Source: Prado023 sp963818445 (lineage in GTDB: Bacteria > Actinomycetota > Actinomycetes > S36-B12 > CAIYMF01). From it: a DNA stretch of 64,000 nt. This document shows positions 16,082 to 25,225 of this stretch, piece after piece (the stretch's first letter is position 1; every line of letters starts with the position of its first letter). A program made the translations under genes and the position numbers. The stretch lies in assembly GCA_963818445.1 (NCBI GenBank), contig CAWFSG010000001.1, forward strand, positions 310,001 to 374,000. Reading direction: 5' to 3'. The notes under the pieces were generated by a model. It did no database searches, was not told where the DNA came from, and worked only from the letters and a program-made list of their open reading frames with translations.

Positions 16082-16720
16082 TCATCGCCGATCGGGGCGC
16101 TGTGCAAGGCGCTCGAGCTCGGCGCCGCTGATCCGGTGGACCGTCCATTCATCCATCGGCCGGGCCCCGAGCGAACGGTAGAAGTCGATGGCGGGGGTGT
16201 TCCAATCGAGCACCCACCACTCGAGCCGCGCGTAGCCGCGCTCGACGCAGATCCGCGCCAGCTGCGCCATCAGGGCCTGTCCGAGGCCGAGGCCGCGGAA
16301 GGCGGGGCGGACGTAGAGGTCCTCGAGGTAGATCCCGTGCCGGCCCATCCAGGTCGAGGCGTTGAGGAACCACAGGGCCATGCCGGCCAGGACCGGCGCA
16401 CCTGAGGTGTCGTCCGGTGCCTGCACCACGTGGCAGTGGGCGGCCGGAGCCCCGCTGGGGGTGTTGGTCCCGAACAGGAGGTCGGCCAGCAGCTCCTCGT
16501 TGGCCAGCACCTCGTGGGCGCTGCGCTCGTACTCCGCCAGCTCCCGCACGAGGGCCAGGATCTCGGGGACGTCCTCGGGACGGGCCGGGCGGACCACCGG
16601 TCCGGTGGCCGTCGGCTGGGCGCCCGCAGGCCCCGGGCCCTCCGGGCCGGGGACAGGCCCGGGGGCGCCGGTGACCGCGTCGCGGCCCGGCGCCCCCGGA
16701 AGGTCCTGCGGTGAGCTCAC
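16082..16720 (-). CDS. GNAT acetyltransferase, diamine/SSAT-like
   Basis: 212 aa: a Pro/Gly-rich N-terminal extension (about 1-42), then a full GNAT domain. VRPARPEDVPEILALVREL starts it, and the acetyl-CoA loop is LYVRPAFRGLGLGQALMAQL. The ending (WWVLDWNTPAIDFYRSLGAR, then PMDEWTVHRISG) is typical of SSAT-like enzymes that acetylate polyamines or thialysine. GTG 16720 overlaps the sodN stop (GTGA), so it is co-translated with nickel superoxide dismutase, an unexpected pairing. A later start would remove the extension. Confidence 0.86.
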   Translation of the reverse strand: MSSPQDLPGAPGRDAVTGAPGPVPGPEGPGPAGAQPTATGPVVRPARPEDVPEILALVRELAEYERSAHEVLANEELLADLLFGTNTPSGAPAAHCHVVQAPDDTSGAPVLAGMALWFLNASTWMGRHGIYLEDLYVRPAFRGLGLGQALMAQLARICVERGYARLEWWVLDWNTPAIDFYRSLGARPMDEWTVHRISGAELERLAQRPDRR

Positions 16721-17115
16721 GCCGCCTTGGTCTCCCAGAAGATCTCGGCGATCTCGTCGATCTTGGCCAGCAGCGAGTCGGCCACGGCGACGTCGTTGGT
16801 GCCCTTGGTGCCACCGGCACCGGCCAGCTTGGTGGCCTCGTTGAACAGCGTGTTCAGCTGCGGGTACTTCTCGAAGTGGGGTGCCTTGAAGTAGTCGGTC
16901 CACAGGACCCACAGGTGGTGCTTGACCAGGTCGGAGCGTTCCTCCTTGATGGAGACGGCGCGGGCCTTGAAGTCCGTGTCGTCGGAGGCCGCGTACTTGA
17001 CCATGCAGGCCTTGACCGACTCCGCCTCGAGGCGCGCCTGGGCGGGGTCGTACACGCCGCAGGGCAGGTCGCAGTGGGCGTGGACAGTGGTGCGGGGGGC
17101 GAGGAACGACAGCAT
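16717..17115 (-). CDS. sodN: Nickel superoxide dismutase
   Basis: Converts superoxide to oxygen and peroxide. 132 aa. The nickel hook HCDLPCGVYDP begins at residue 14; cleavage after 13 residues frees the His whose amino group and side chain bind Ni together with Cys2 and Cys6 of the mature enzyme. The rest is the four-helix body ending EIAEIFWETKAA. AGGAG precedes the ATG. The maturation protease gene sodX is divergent, 77 nt away. Confidence 0.97.
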   Translation of the reverse strand: MLSFLAPRTTVHAHCDLPCGVYDPAQARLEAESVKACMVKYAASDDTDFKARAVSIKEERSDLVKHHLWVLWTDYFKAPHFEKYPQLNTLFNEATKLAGAGGTKGTNDVAVADSLLAKIDEIAEIFWETKAA

Positions 17116-17192
17116 CTCTTCTCCTGGCTCGTGGTCTGGTGCTCGGTCGGTGGCCGTTGGCCGGGGGTGGCCGCGTGAGCCACACTACGCCA

Positions 17193-17492
17193 GTGCGCCG
17201 ATTCTGCTACCTGGCTGTGGCTGGTCCCTCGATGGAGCCCACGCTCCTCGACGGGGACTGGATCATCGCCCGCCGCAACGGGCGTGCCGAGGTGGGCGAC
17301 GTCGTGGTCCTCGAGCACCCCGAGCGTGCGGGGATGCTGATCGTGAAGCGGGTGCAGCGCGCCGATGCGAAGGGTTACTGGGTGGTGGGTGACGCGCCGG
17401 ACGCCTCCACGGACTCCCGCCACTTCGGAGCCGTTCCCGAGGTCGTGGGCCGGGTCATCTGGCGGGTCCGCCCCTGGGGCCGCATCCGCTGA
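17193..17492 (+). CDS. sodX: Nickel superoxide dismutase maturation protease
   Basis: S26-type peptidase that removes the SodN leader. 99 aa. AVAGPSMEPTLLDGDWIIAR carries the catalytic Ser in the GPSMEPTL box, and the Lys of VVVLEHPERAG-MLIVKRV is placed as the partner base; DAPDASTDSRHFGAV is the C-terminal S26 box. No membrane helix, as usual for SodX. GTG 17193 keeps the typical VRRF start; GTG 17175 is an alternative giving six more residues. Confidence 0.88.
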   Translation: MRRFCYLAVAGPSMEPTLLDGDWIIARRNGRAEVGDVVVLEHPERAGMLIVKRVQRADAKGYWVVGDAPDASTDSRHFGAVPEVVGRVIWRVRPWGRIR

Positions 17493-17618
17493 CCGCCGCA
17501 CCATTCCTCGCCTCCTCCCGCCGGCCTCCGCCACGGAGCCATCGATCCGCGGCGGATGAATCCGGAGCTGAGCCGCGAGAAGGTGGATCGATCGGAGCGG
17601 GGGGCGGCGGCGGGGCGG

Positions 17619-18581
17619 CTACGGGGTCAGGACGATCTTGCCGAACAGGTCACCGGAGGCGACGTGGCGCAGGGCCTCGTCCGCGCTGGCCAGGGGGAGC
17701 ACATGGTCGATCACCGGGCGGAGGCCGGTCGCCTCGCACATCGCCACGAGCCGCTCGAGCTCGTCGCGGGTGCCCATGGTGGAACCGACCACGGACAGCT
17801 GCAGGAAGAACACCCGTGACAGGTCCGCCGGCGGCTGCGAGCCGGAGGTCGCCCCGGCGATGACCACCCGCCCGCCCGGCCTCAAGGAGCGCAAGGAGTG
17901 GGACCACGTGGCAGCGCCGACCGTCTCCATCACGACGTCGACCTTCTGCGGCAACCGCGCCCCGGACGCGAACGCCTCGTGCGCCCCGAGCTCGACAGCG
18001 CGCGCGCCCTTCGCCTCGTCCCGGGAGGTCACCCACACCCGGAAGCCGGCCTGGCGGGCCAGCATGATCAGGGCGGTGGACACGCCCCCTCCGGCCCCCT
18101 GGATGAGCACGGTCTGCCCCGGCACCAGCCCCGAGCGCGTGAACAGCATCCGATAGGCGGTCAACCACGCGGTCGGCAGGCAGGCGGCCTGCTCCCAGGT
18201 CATCGAGGCGGGCTTGGGGATCAGGTTCCGGGCGGGTACCGCGACCCGCTCGGCGAAGGTCCCCTGATGCTTCTCCGACAGCAGGCTCCGACCCGGGTCC
18301 ACGGTCTCGTCGGCGTACCCGCCGTCGGTGATCACCCCGTGGACGATCACCTCGTTGCCCTCGGGGTCGACCCCCGCGGCGTCGCAGCCCAGGATCATCG
18401 GCAGCCGCTCCGCGCTGAGCCCCACGCCCTTGAGGGTCCACAGGTCGTGGTGGTTGACGCTGGTCGCGCGCACGTCGACCACAACCCAGCCGTGGGGGAC
18501 GATCGGCTCGGGATGATCGCCCAGGCGCAGCGCGCTCAGGGGGTCGTCGGGGCTGAAGGCGACTGCGCTGGCGGCGAACAT
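17619..18581 (-). CDS. Zinc-type alcohol dehydrogenase/quinone reductase family enzyme (MDR)
   Basis: 320 aa medium-chain dehydrogenase. N-terminal GroES-like half includes VRATSVNHHDLWTLKGVG and ILGCDAAGVDPEGNEVIVHG; the NAD(P)-binding Rossmann half has VLIQGAGGGVSTALIMLARQ. The family includes quinone reductases and acrylyl-CoA reductases; the substrate is unknown. The structural four-Cys zinc lobe is missing. ATG 18581 chosen because CAGGAT (18589-18594, minus strand) lies 7 nt upstream. Divergent from kgd. Confidence 0.87.
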   Translation of the reverse strand: MFAASAVAFSPDDPLSALRLGDHPEPIVPHGWVVVDVRATSVNHHDLWTLKGVGLSAERLPMILGCDAAGVDPEGNEVIVHGVITDGGYADETVDPGRSLLSEKHQGTFAERVAVPARNLIPKPASMTWEQAACLPTAWLTAYRMLFTRSGLVPGQTVLIQGAGGGVSTALIMLARQAGFRVWVTSRDEAKGARAVELGAHEAFASGARLPQKVDVVMETVGAATWSHSLRSLRPGGRVVIAGATSGSQPPADLSRVFFLQLSVVGSTMGTRDELERLVAMCEATGLRPVIDHVLPLASADEALRHVASGDLFGKIVLTP

Positions 18582-18696
18582 GCCCCCGATCCTGCCAGAG
18601 CCGGGCGGGGGGTCGGGGAGTAGCCTTGACCGGTGTGCGGGCACGGCCGGATCCGTCGCCCGGTGGAGTTCCCCGATCGTCGAGAGGTAGCCGGAC

Positions 18697-21600
18697 GTGG
18701 CCAATGATGCGGGATCCCGGATGGTGGCGTTCGGGACCAACGAGTGGCTCGTCGATGAGATCTACCAGCAGTACCTGAAGGACCCGCAGAGCGTTGACCG
18801 GGCGTGGTGGGACTTCTTCGCCGACTACCGGCCCGGGGATGCCTCGACGCTGCCCGGACCGACGGCGGGCACCGTCCCCGACGCTGATGCGGCCGCAGCG
18901 AGTCGGCCGCTCGGAGCCCCGCTGATCGTCGTGGAGTCCCCGGCCACCACTGCCCCGGCGCCGACCACCGGGTGGGCACCGAGCGACGACGTCCCCCCGA
19001 CGTCGGAGCCCGCCGCGCCCGGCACCCCCGAGCGCGCACCCGGGGTCATGCCCGAGCTTGAGCACAACATCCCGGCGTACGAGGTCGAGGCCCCCGCCTC
19101 GGCGATGGACCAGGTCGCCCCGCAGGTGGGCCTGTCCTCAATCCCCACCGGCCCCACAGGCTCGGCCGCGATCGACCCCACGCCGCGGGTCCTGCGCGGG
19201 CCGTCGGCACGGGTCGTGGTCAACATGGAGGCCAGCCTCGAGGTCCCGACGGCCACCTCGGTCCGCGCGCTGCCCGCCAAGCTGCTCATCGACAACCGCC
19301 ACATCATCAACAACCAGCTGGCCCGAGGGCGCGGCGGCAAGGTGTCGTTCACCCACCTGATCGGCTACGCGGTCGTGCGGGCGCTGTCCGACATGCCGGA
19401 GATGAACGTCGGCTTCACGCGCGTCGAGGGCAAGCCTGCGGTCATACAGCACCCGGCGGTCAACCTCGGCCTGGCGATCGACATCGCCAAGCCGGACGGG
19501 ACCCGCCAGCTGCTCGTCCCGTGCATCAAGGGCGCCGAGCAGGTGGACTTCGCGGCTTTCTGGGCCAACTACGAGGAGCTGGTCCGCAAGGCCCGCACCG
19601 GGGCCCTCAACGCCGATGACTTCGCCGGGACCACCGCGACCCTGACCAACCCCGGGACGATCGGCACCGTCAGCTCAGTTCCGCGCCTCATGTCCGGCCA
19701 GGGACTGATCGTGGGCGTCGGCTCGCTGGACTACCCGGCCGAGTGGCAGGGTGCGGCCGAGGAGACGCTCGCCCGCGCCGGCGTGAGCAAGATCCTCACG
19801 TTGACCTCCACCTACGACCACCGGATCATCCAGGGCGCCCAGTCGGGGGACTTCCTGCGCCGCGTGCACCAGCTGCTGCTCGGCGAGCACGGGTTCTACG
19901 ACGAGATCTTCACCTCCCTGCGGATCCCGTACGAGCCCATCCGCTGGGCCACCGACATCGCGACCAGCCACGACTCGGACCTCAACAAGACCGCGCGCGT
20001 GCAGGAGCTGATCCACGCCTACCGCGTGCGCGGCCACCTGATGGCCGACATCGACCCGCTGGACTACAAGCAGCGCAAGCACCCCGACCTCGATGTGGCC
20101 GCGCACGGGCTGACCCTGTGGGACCTCGACCGCGAGTTCGCCGTGGCCGGGTTCGCCGGGGAGCAGTTCATGACCCTGCGCGACGTGCTCAAGGTGCTGC
20201 GCGACGCGTACTGCCGCACGGTGGGCATCGAGTACATGCACATGCAGGACCCCGAGCAGCGCCAGTGGATCCAGCAGGGGATCGAGACGGCCCCGGAGAA
20301 GCCGGAGCGCACCGAGCAGCTGCGCATCCTGCGCACGCTGAACGCCGCCGAGGCATTCGAGACGTTCCTGCAGACCAAGTACGTCGGGCAGAAGCGGTTC
20401 TCGCTCGAGGGCGGCGAGTCGGTCATCCCGCTCGTGGATGCCGTGCTGTCCGCAGCCGCCAGCGACGGCCTCGACGAGGTCTGCATCGGGATGCCGCACC
20501 GCGGCCGGCTGAACATGCTGGCCAACATCGCGGGCAAGTCGTACTCCCGGATCTTCAACGAGTTCGAGGGCAACTACGGCGTGGAGAGCGTCCAGGGCTC
20601 CGGCGACGTCAAGTACCACCTCGGCACGGAGGGGACGTTCACCGCCGGGGACGGCTCCGAGGTCAAGGTCTCCCTCGCGGCCAACCCCAGCCACCTCGAG
20701 GCCGTCAACCCGGTGCTCGAGGGCATCGTGCGCGCCAAGCAGGACCAGAACGAGCCGGATCGCAAGTACGCGGTGCTGCCGCTGCTCATGCACGGCGATG
20801 CGGCCTTCGCCGGCCAGGGTGTCGTGGCCGAGACCCTGAACCTCAGCCAGTTGCAGGGGTACCGCACCGGCGGCACGATCCACGTGATCGTGAACAACCA
20901 GGTCGGGTTCACGACCTCGCCGAAGTACAGCCGCTCCACGGTGTACTGCACCGACGTCGCGCGGATGATCCAGGCGCCGATCTTCCACGTCAACGGCGAT
21001 GACCCCGAGGCGGTCGTGCGCGTGGCGCGGATGGCCTACGAGTTCCGCCAGGCGTTCGCCAAGGACGTCGTGATCGACATGATCTGCTACCGGCGCCGCG
21101 GGCACAACGAGGCCGACGACCCGTCGCTGACCCAGCCGACGATGTACGCGGTCATCGACGCCAAGCGCTCGGTCCGCAAGCTGTACACCGAGGGCCTGAT
21201 CGGCCGCGGCGACATCAGCGTCGAGGAGGCCGAGGACGCCCTGCGCGACTTCCAGGAGCGCCTCGAGCGGGTGTTCCAGGAGACCCGCAGCGCCGGCGAC
21301 GAGCAGTTCAACGCGAACTCGGCGGAGGTCATCTCCACCGGGAGCCAGGAGCTCACGCCGCAGACCCCGGCGTGGGATGTCGACACCTCGATCAGCCAGG
21401 AGGTCGTCGACCTCGTCGTGCGCAGCCAGATCGACCTTCCCGAGGGCTTCGTCGCCCATCCGCGGTTGGTCCCGCAGCTGCGCCGGCGCGCCGAGATGGT
21501 GGCCTCCGACACGATCGACTGGGGGATGGGCGAGGCCCTGGCGATCGGCTCGCTGGTCAACGAGGGCAAATGGGTGCGCCTGGCCGGCCAGGACTCCCGT

Positions 21601-22542
21601 CGCGGCACGTTCGGCCACCGGCACGCCGTCATCGTCGACGCCCGCACGGGCTGGCAGTACAAGCCGCTCAAGCAGTGCTACAACCACGGCGGCAAGCTCT
21701 TCGTCTACGACTCCCTGCTCAGCGAGTACGCCGCGATGGGCTTCGAGTACGGCTACAGCGTGGCGCGACCCGACGCGCTGGTCATGTGGGAGGCGCAGTT
21801 CGGCGACTTCGTCAACGGCGCCCAGACGATCACCGACGAGTTCCTGACCTCAGCCGAGCAGAAGTGGGCCCAGCGCTCGTCGCTGGTGCTGCTGCTCCCG
21901 CACGGATACGAGGGCCAGGGCCCGGATCATTCCTCGGCCCGGATCGAGCGCTTCCTGGCGATGTGCGCGCAGGACAACATGACGGTCGCCCAGCCGACGA
22001 CCCCGGCGTCCTACTTCCACCTCCTGCGTTGGCAGGTGCACTCGCGGCTGACCCGGCCGATGGTGGTGTTCACCCCGAAGTCGCTGCTGCGCGCGAAGGT
22101 CTCGACGTCGCTGACCCGCGACTTCACCGAGGGCTACTTCCGCGCCGTGCTCGACGACCGGGGGATCACGCAGGAGCGCATCGACCCCGCCGGGATCCGC
22201 CGGGTCCTGCTCTGCTCGGGCAAGATCGGGTTCGACCTGATGGCCGAGCGCGACAAGCGCGAGCGCACCGATGTGGCCGTCCTGCGCATGGAGCGGATGT
22301 ACCCGCTGCCGCACCGCACGCTGGTCGAGATGCTCGACCGCTTCGGGGACGCGGAGGTCGTCTGGGTCCAGGACGAGCCGGAGAACATGGGCCCGTGGCC
22401 GTTCATGAACCAGCACCTGCCCAGGGCGATCATGCGGACCGTCGCGGGTGTCACGCGGGTCGCGAGCTCGTCGCCGTCGGTGGGGTCGCTGCATCGCCAT
22501 GAGGAGGAGCACCGGGCACTCATGGACCGGGCGTTCGAGTAG
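18697..22542 (+). CDS. kgd: Multifunctional 2-oxoglutarate decarboxylase/dehydrogenase (Kgd/OdhA)
   Basis: TCA-cycle enzyme of actinobacteria, 1281 aa, uninterrupted. Order: short E1-type N-terminus (NEWLVDEIYQQYLKDPQSVD), Ala/Pro linker (about 50-170), E2-like acyltransferase domain without lipoyl domain (about 170-400; TYDHRIIQGAQSGDFLRRVH near the active-site region), then the E1 thiamine-diphosphate part with GMPHRGRLNMLANIAGKSYS, HGDAAFAGQGVVAETLNLSQ and NNQVGFTTSPKYSRS. GTG start with GAGAGG upstream. It works with lipoylated E2 of the pyruvate dehydrogenase complex and is usually regulated by an FHA protein (GarA/OdhI), which is not in the window. Confidence 0.97.
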   Translation: MANDAGSRMVAFGTNEWLVDEIYQQYLKDPQSVDRAWWDFFADYRPGDASTLPGPTAGTVPDADAAAASRPLGAPLIVVESPATTAPAPTTGWAPSDDVPPTSEPAAPGTPERAPGVMPELEHNIPAYEVEAPASAMDQVAPQVGLSSIPTGPTGSAAIDPTPRVLRGPSARVVVNMEASLEVPTATSVRALPAKLLIDNRHIINNQLARGRGGKVSFTHLIGYAVVRALSDMPEMNVGFTRVEGKPAVIQHPAVNLGLAIDIAKPDGTRQLLVPCIKGAEQVDFAAFWANYEELVRKARTGALNADDFAGTTATLTNPGTIGTVSSVPRLMSGQGLIVGVGSLDYPAEWQGAAEETLARAGVSKILTLTSTYDHRIIQGAQSGDFLRRVHQLLLGEHGFYDEIFTSLRIPYEPIRWATDIATSHDSDLNKTARVQELIHAYRVRGHLMADIDPLDYKQRKHPDLDVAAHGLTLWDLDREFAVAGFAGEQFMTLRDVLKVLRDAYCRTVGIEYMHMQDPEQRQWIQQGIETAPEKPERTEQLRILRTLNAAEAFETFLQTKYVGQKRFSLEGGESVIPLVDAVLSAAASDGLDEVCIGMPHRGRLNMLANIAGKSYSRIFNEFEGNYGVESVQGSGDVKYHLGTEGTFTAGDGSEVKVSLAANPSHLEAVNPVLEGIVRAKQDQNEPDRKYAVLPLLMHGDAAFAGQGVVAETLNLSQLQGYRTGGTIHVIVNNQVGFTTSPKYSRSTVYCTDVARMIQAPIFHVNGDDPEAVVRVARMAYEFRQAFAKDVVIDMICYRRRGHNEADDPSLTQPTMYAVIDAKRSVRKLYTEGLIGRGDISVEEAEDALRDFQERLERVFQETRSAGDEQFNANSAEVISTGSQELTPQTPAWDVDTSISQEVVDLVVRSQIDLPEGFVAHPRLVPQLRRRAEMVASDTIDWGMGEALAIGSLVNEGKWVRLAGQDSRRGTFGHRHAVIVDARTGWQYKPLKQCYNHGGKLFVYDSLLSEYAAMGFEYGYSVARPDALVMWEAQFGDFVNGAQTITDEFLTSAEQKWAQRSSLVLLLPHGYEGQGPDHSSARIERFLAMCAQDNMTVAQPTTPASYFHLLRWQVHSRLTRPMVVFTPKSLLRAKVSTSLTRDFTEGYFRAVLDDRGITQERIDPAGIRRVLLCSGKIGFDLMAERDKRERTDVAVLRMERMYPLPHRTLVEMLDRFGDAEVVWVQDEPENMGPWPFMNQHLPRAIMRTVAGVTRVASSSPSVGSLHRHEEEHRALMDRAFE

Positions 22543-22549
22543 GTCTGGC

Positions 22550-22720
22550 GTGTACGACACCGATCGGGGCATCGAGGAGCTCGTCCGGCGCAGAGGGGAC
22601 GAGGAGGTCACCCTCGAGTGGCTGGCTGGGCAGCTGGTGACGTTCGTCGACCTGCACCCGGAGTTCGAGGTGCCGGTCGAGCGGCTGGCCAGCTGGTTGG
22701 CCCGCGACGACGACGACTGA
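22550..22720 (+). CDS. DUF6104-type small protein downstream of kgd
   Basis: 56 aa, acidic (VYDTDRGIEELVRRRGDEEV then LEWLAGQLVTFVDLHPEFEV). This short protein type commonly follows kgd in actinobacteria; the DUF number is from memory. It starts 7 nt after the kgd stop, so it is co-transcribed. Function unknown; the conserved synteny suggests a link to the dehydrogenase. Confidence 0.75.
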   Translation: MYDTDRGIEELVRRRGDEEVTLEWLAGQLVTFVDLHPEFEVPVERLASWLARDDDD

Positions 22721-22727
22721 CAGCGCC

Positions 22728-23888
22728 TCAGCGGGCGGCCGCGCGCGCTGCGCCCTCGGCCAGGCCCGTGAGCGTGTCGACCACCAGGGTCCCGAGGCTC
22801 TTGAGGTGGTAGCCGCCCTCCTGGACGGCCACCGTCGGGACGCCCAGGCCGCCGAGCAGGATCCCCGCGGCGCGCAGCCCGTCGCGGGTGACCCGCAGCG
22901 GGCTCTCCGGGTCATCGATGGCCGCATCCACGCCGAGGGAGACCACCAGCGCATCGGGGCGGAACGCCCGGGCTGACTCGATCAGGTCCTGGACTGCCTC
23001 GAGCCAGCGGTCGTCCCCCGCCCGGGGCGGCACGGGGATGTTCAGGTTGGCCCCGGCCCCGCCGTGGAACCCGGTCTCGTCGGCGAAGCCCATGAAGTGC
23101 GGGAACCAGCCCGCGCCCGGGTCGACGTGCACGGATCCGTAGAACACGTCCCCGCGGTTGTAGAAGATCGCCTGCGTGCCGTTGCCGTGATGGGCGTCGA
23201 TGTCCAGGACGGCGACGCGGCGGGCGCCCCGGGCCCGGAGGGCCTCGGCAGCGATGGCCGCGTTGTTCAAGTAGCACGAGCCGCCGAACGCCTCGCGGGC
23301 AGCGTGATGACCCGGCGGGCGGCACAGGGCATAGGCCATGGGGGCTGCGCCGGGCCCGCTGGTGCCATCGCCGGGACCGTCGACCCATGCGGCCGTCGCT
23401 ACGAGGTCCACCGCGGTCAGCGCGGCCCCGGCAGCGGCCTCGACGGCGTCCCAGGTGCCCGGCCCGATCAGGGTCATCGTGTCGTAGCAGTACTGCCCGG
23501 CGCGGGCATGCGCTGCGGTGGGGCGTCGGACGGGCAGCCCGCCGAGCATCGCCTCCGTCGGGAACACGTAGGGCACGACCCTGTCCTGGCCGGGGTCGGT
23601 CGTGTAGCCACCGACGACCCAGGCGTCGTGGATGGTGCGCAGGTGCTCGATCAGGCCGGCGGAGTGCACGGCGAGCAGGGCCTCGGGGTCCGGGTCACTG
23701 GCGGTGACCTCCGGGTGGCCGGCACGGATCAGGGCCTCGCGGATGACGTTGACCCGCTCCACCACCTCCGTACCGGGAGTCCGCACACCCAGCCAGATCT
23801 CGGCCGAGGGGAGGTGCCGACGCGTCCGCGGATGCCACACGAACGGGATCGGGGCGACGGTCGTCGGGTCGTGGGCCACGTGCTGCAT
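22728..23888 (-). CDS. Histone-deacetylase-family amidohydrolase
   Basis: 386 aa, arginase/deacetylase fold. Catalytic landmarks: CRPPGHHAAREAFGGSCYLN with the His pair, VLDIDAHHGNGTQAIFY with the zinc-binding Asp and His, and SLGVDAAIDDPESPL with the second metal Asp. Bacterial members include acetylpolyamine and acetoin-type deacetylases. Given a polyamine-type acetyltransferase elsewhere in the window, polyamine deacetylation is possible but unproven. Divergent from the P1 peptidase; 70 nt separate the starts. Confidence 0.88.
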   Translation of the reverse strand: MQHVAHDPTTVAPIPFVWHPRTRRHLPSAEIWLGVRTPGTEVVERVNVIREALIRAGHPEVTASDPDPEALLAVHSAGLIEHLRTIHDAWVVGGYTTDPGQDRVVPYVFPTEAMLGGLPVRRPTAAHARAGQYCYDTMTLIGPGTWDAVEAAAGAALTAVDLVATAAWVDGPGDGTSGPGAAPMAYALCRPPGHHAAREAFGGSCYLNNAAIAAEALRARGARRVAVLDIDAHHGNGTQAIFYNRGDVFYGSVHVDPGAGWFPHFMGFADETGFHGGAGANLNIPVPPRAGDDRWLEAVQDLIESARAFRPDALVVSLGVDAAIDDPESPLRVTRDGLRAAGILLGGLGVPTVAVQEGGYHLKSLGTLVVDTLTGLAEGAARAAAR

Positions 23889-23958
23889 CCTGCCAAGTCC
23901 GCGCGGCTGATCACGCTCCGGGTCGACCCGTGCCGCAGTGGTGGCATGCTGGGCGACC

Positions 23959-25074
23959 ATGACCAGCCTCGCCGATTTCGGGATCACCGTCGGGACCCTG
24001 CCCCCGGGTCCGACCAACTCCGTGCTCGACGTCCCCGGAGTCGGGGTCGGCCACACCACGATCGTGCGGGACGAGGCGCCGCCCCCGGTGGGTCGCGGGA
24101 TCGCCCGCACAGGGGTCACCGTGCTGGATCTCGGGGGCGACCTCTGGGCCCGGCCGGTGGCCGCGGGCGGGGCGGTGCTCAACGGGGCCGGGGAGTGCAC
24201 CGGCTGGCAGTCCGCCCAGGAGTGGGGCCTGGTCGAGTCCCCGATCTACCTGACCTCCACGATGCAGCTGGGCCGGGTCTACGACGCGGCCTGCCGGATC
24301 GCACTCGCTGAGGTGCCTGAGGTTGCCGACGACGTCGTCATCCCGGTCGTGGGGGAGTGCGACGACTCGTGGTTGAGCTACGCCGGCGCGATGCAGGTGG
24401 AGTTCGACGACGTCGTGTCCGCCAGGGACGCCGCGCGGGCGTCGGTCGGGTCGGCAGACCGCCCGGCGACAGGGGCCGTCGGGGCTGGCACCGGGATGCT
24501 CTGCCTGGGGTGGAAGGGGGGGATCGGCACGGCGTCGAGGGTGCTGCCCTCGGGGCACACGGTCGGCGTCCTGCTGCTCACGAACTTCGGGCAGTGGGAC
24601 CGGCTGACGATCGGCGGCGTTCCGGTCGGGCGGCTCCTGGGCCGGTCCGGGCTCGAGGACACGTCGACGGGTGCCGCGGGTGTCCCGACGAGCGCTGCGG
24701 TTCCACCGCCGGCCGGCTCCTGCCTGGGCATCGTCGTGACCGACGCACCGCTGGACACCCAGGGATGCCGGCGGCTGGCCACGCGGATCGGGCTGGGCCT
24801 GGCGCGAGCCGGCTCGGTGGCCCACCACGGGTCCGGCGAGATCTTCCTGGGCGTCTCGGTGGGCCTGCGCGCACCGCGGGGCAGGCGTCCTGACGGCGCC
24901 GGGCTCGGTGGGGCGGACCTCGACCCGTTGTTCGTCGCCTGCGTCGACGCAGCCGAGGAGGCGGTCGGCGACTCGATGCTCAATGCCCAGGACACCGTCG
25001 GGCACCGCGGCCGCCGCGCCCGTGCCCTGCCGCACGACGCCCTGCGCGCCGCGCTGGAGGACCACCGCCGCTGA
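23959..25074 (+). CDS. P1 family peptidase (DmpA-like aminopeptidase)
   Basis: 371 aa. Members are self-cleaving N-terminal-nucleophile enzymes that release L- or D-amino acids or beta-peptides. Signature stretches: PTNSVLDVPGVGVGHTTIVR at the start, AAGGAVLNGAGECTGW, GAVGAGTGMLCLGWKGGIGT, and the C-terminal VAHHGSGEIFLGVSVGLR and DSMLNAQDTVGH. Start set by CATGCT (23945-23950) 8 nt before ATG. No signal peptide, so cytoplasmic. Confidence 0.9.
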   Translation: MTSLADFGITVGTLPPGPTNSVLDVPGVGVGHTTIVRDEAPPPVGRGIARTGVTVLDLGGDLWARPVAAGGAVLNGAGECTGWQSAQEWGLVESPIYLTSTMQLGRVYDAACRIALAEVPEVADDVVIPVVGECDDSWLSYAGAMQVEFDDVVSARDAARASVGSADRPATGAVGAGTGMLCLGWKGGIGTASRVLPSGHTVGVLLLTNFGQWDRLTIGGVPVGRLLGRSGLEDTSTGAAGVPTSAAVPPPAGSCLGIVVTDAPLDTQGCRRLATRIGLGLARAGSVAHHGSGEIFLGVSVGLRAPRGRRPDGAGLGGADLDPLFVACVDAAEEAVGDSMLNAQDTVGHRGRRARALPHDALRAALEDHRR

Positions 25075-25128
25075 GCCGGGCCCCCGATCCCACGAGGTTG
25101 TGCTGCATCTGCGTCGCGGACACGGACC

Positions 25129-25170
25129 TGCGCTGCATCTCGGACGCGTGATCGACCGAGATGCAGCGCA
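25129..25170. repeat. 15-bp perfect inverted repeat (possible REP-like element or terminator)
   Basis: TGCGCTGCATCTCGG at 25129-25143 and its exact complement at 25156-25170 around a 12-nt loop. The core GCTGCATCT also occurs once more as a direct repeat at about 25102-25110. It lies between the P1 peptidase stop and the aminotransferase start. Confidence 0.85.
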
Positions 25171-25225
25171 CGTCTGCGGGGCGGGCGACGCGGCGCGACG
25201 GGGTTGGGTGCGTCACGATGGGCCC

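Noticed and set aside
19675..21687. 2-kb minus-strand open frame inside kgd
   Set aside because: Fully overlapped by conserved E1/E2 motifs of kgd on the other strand; no domain of its own.
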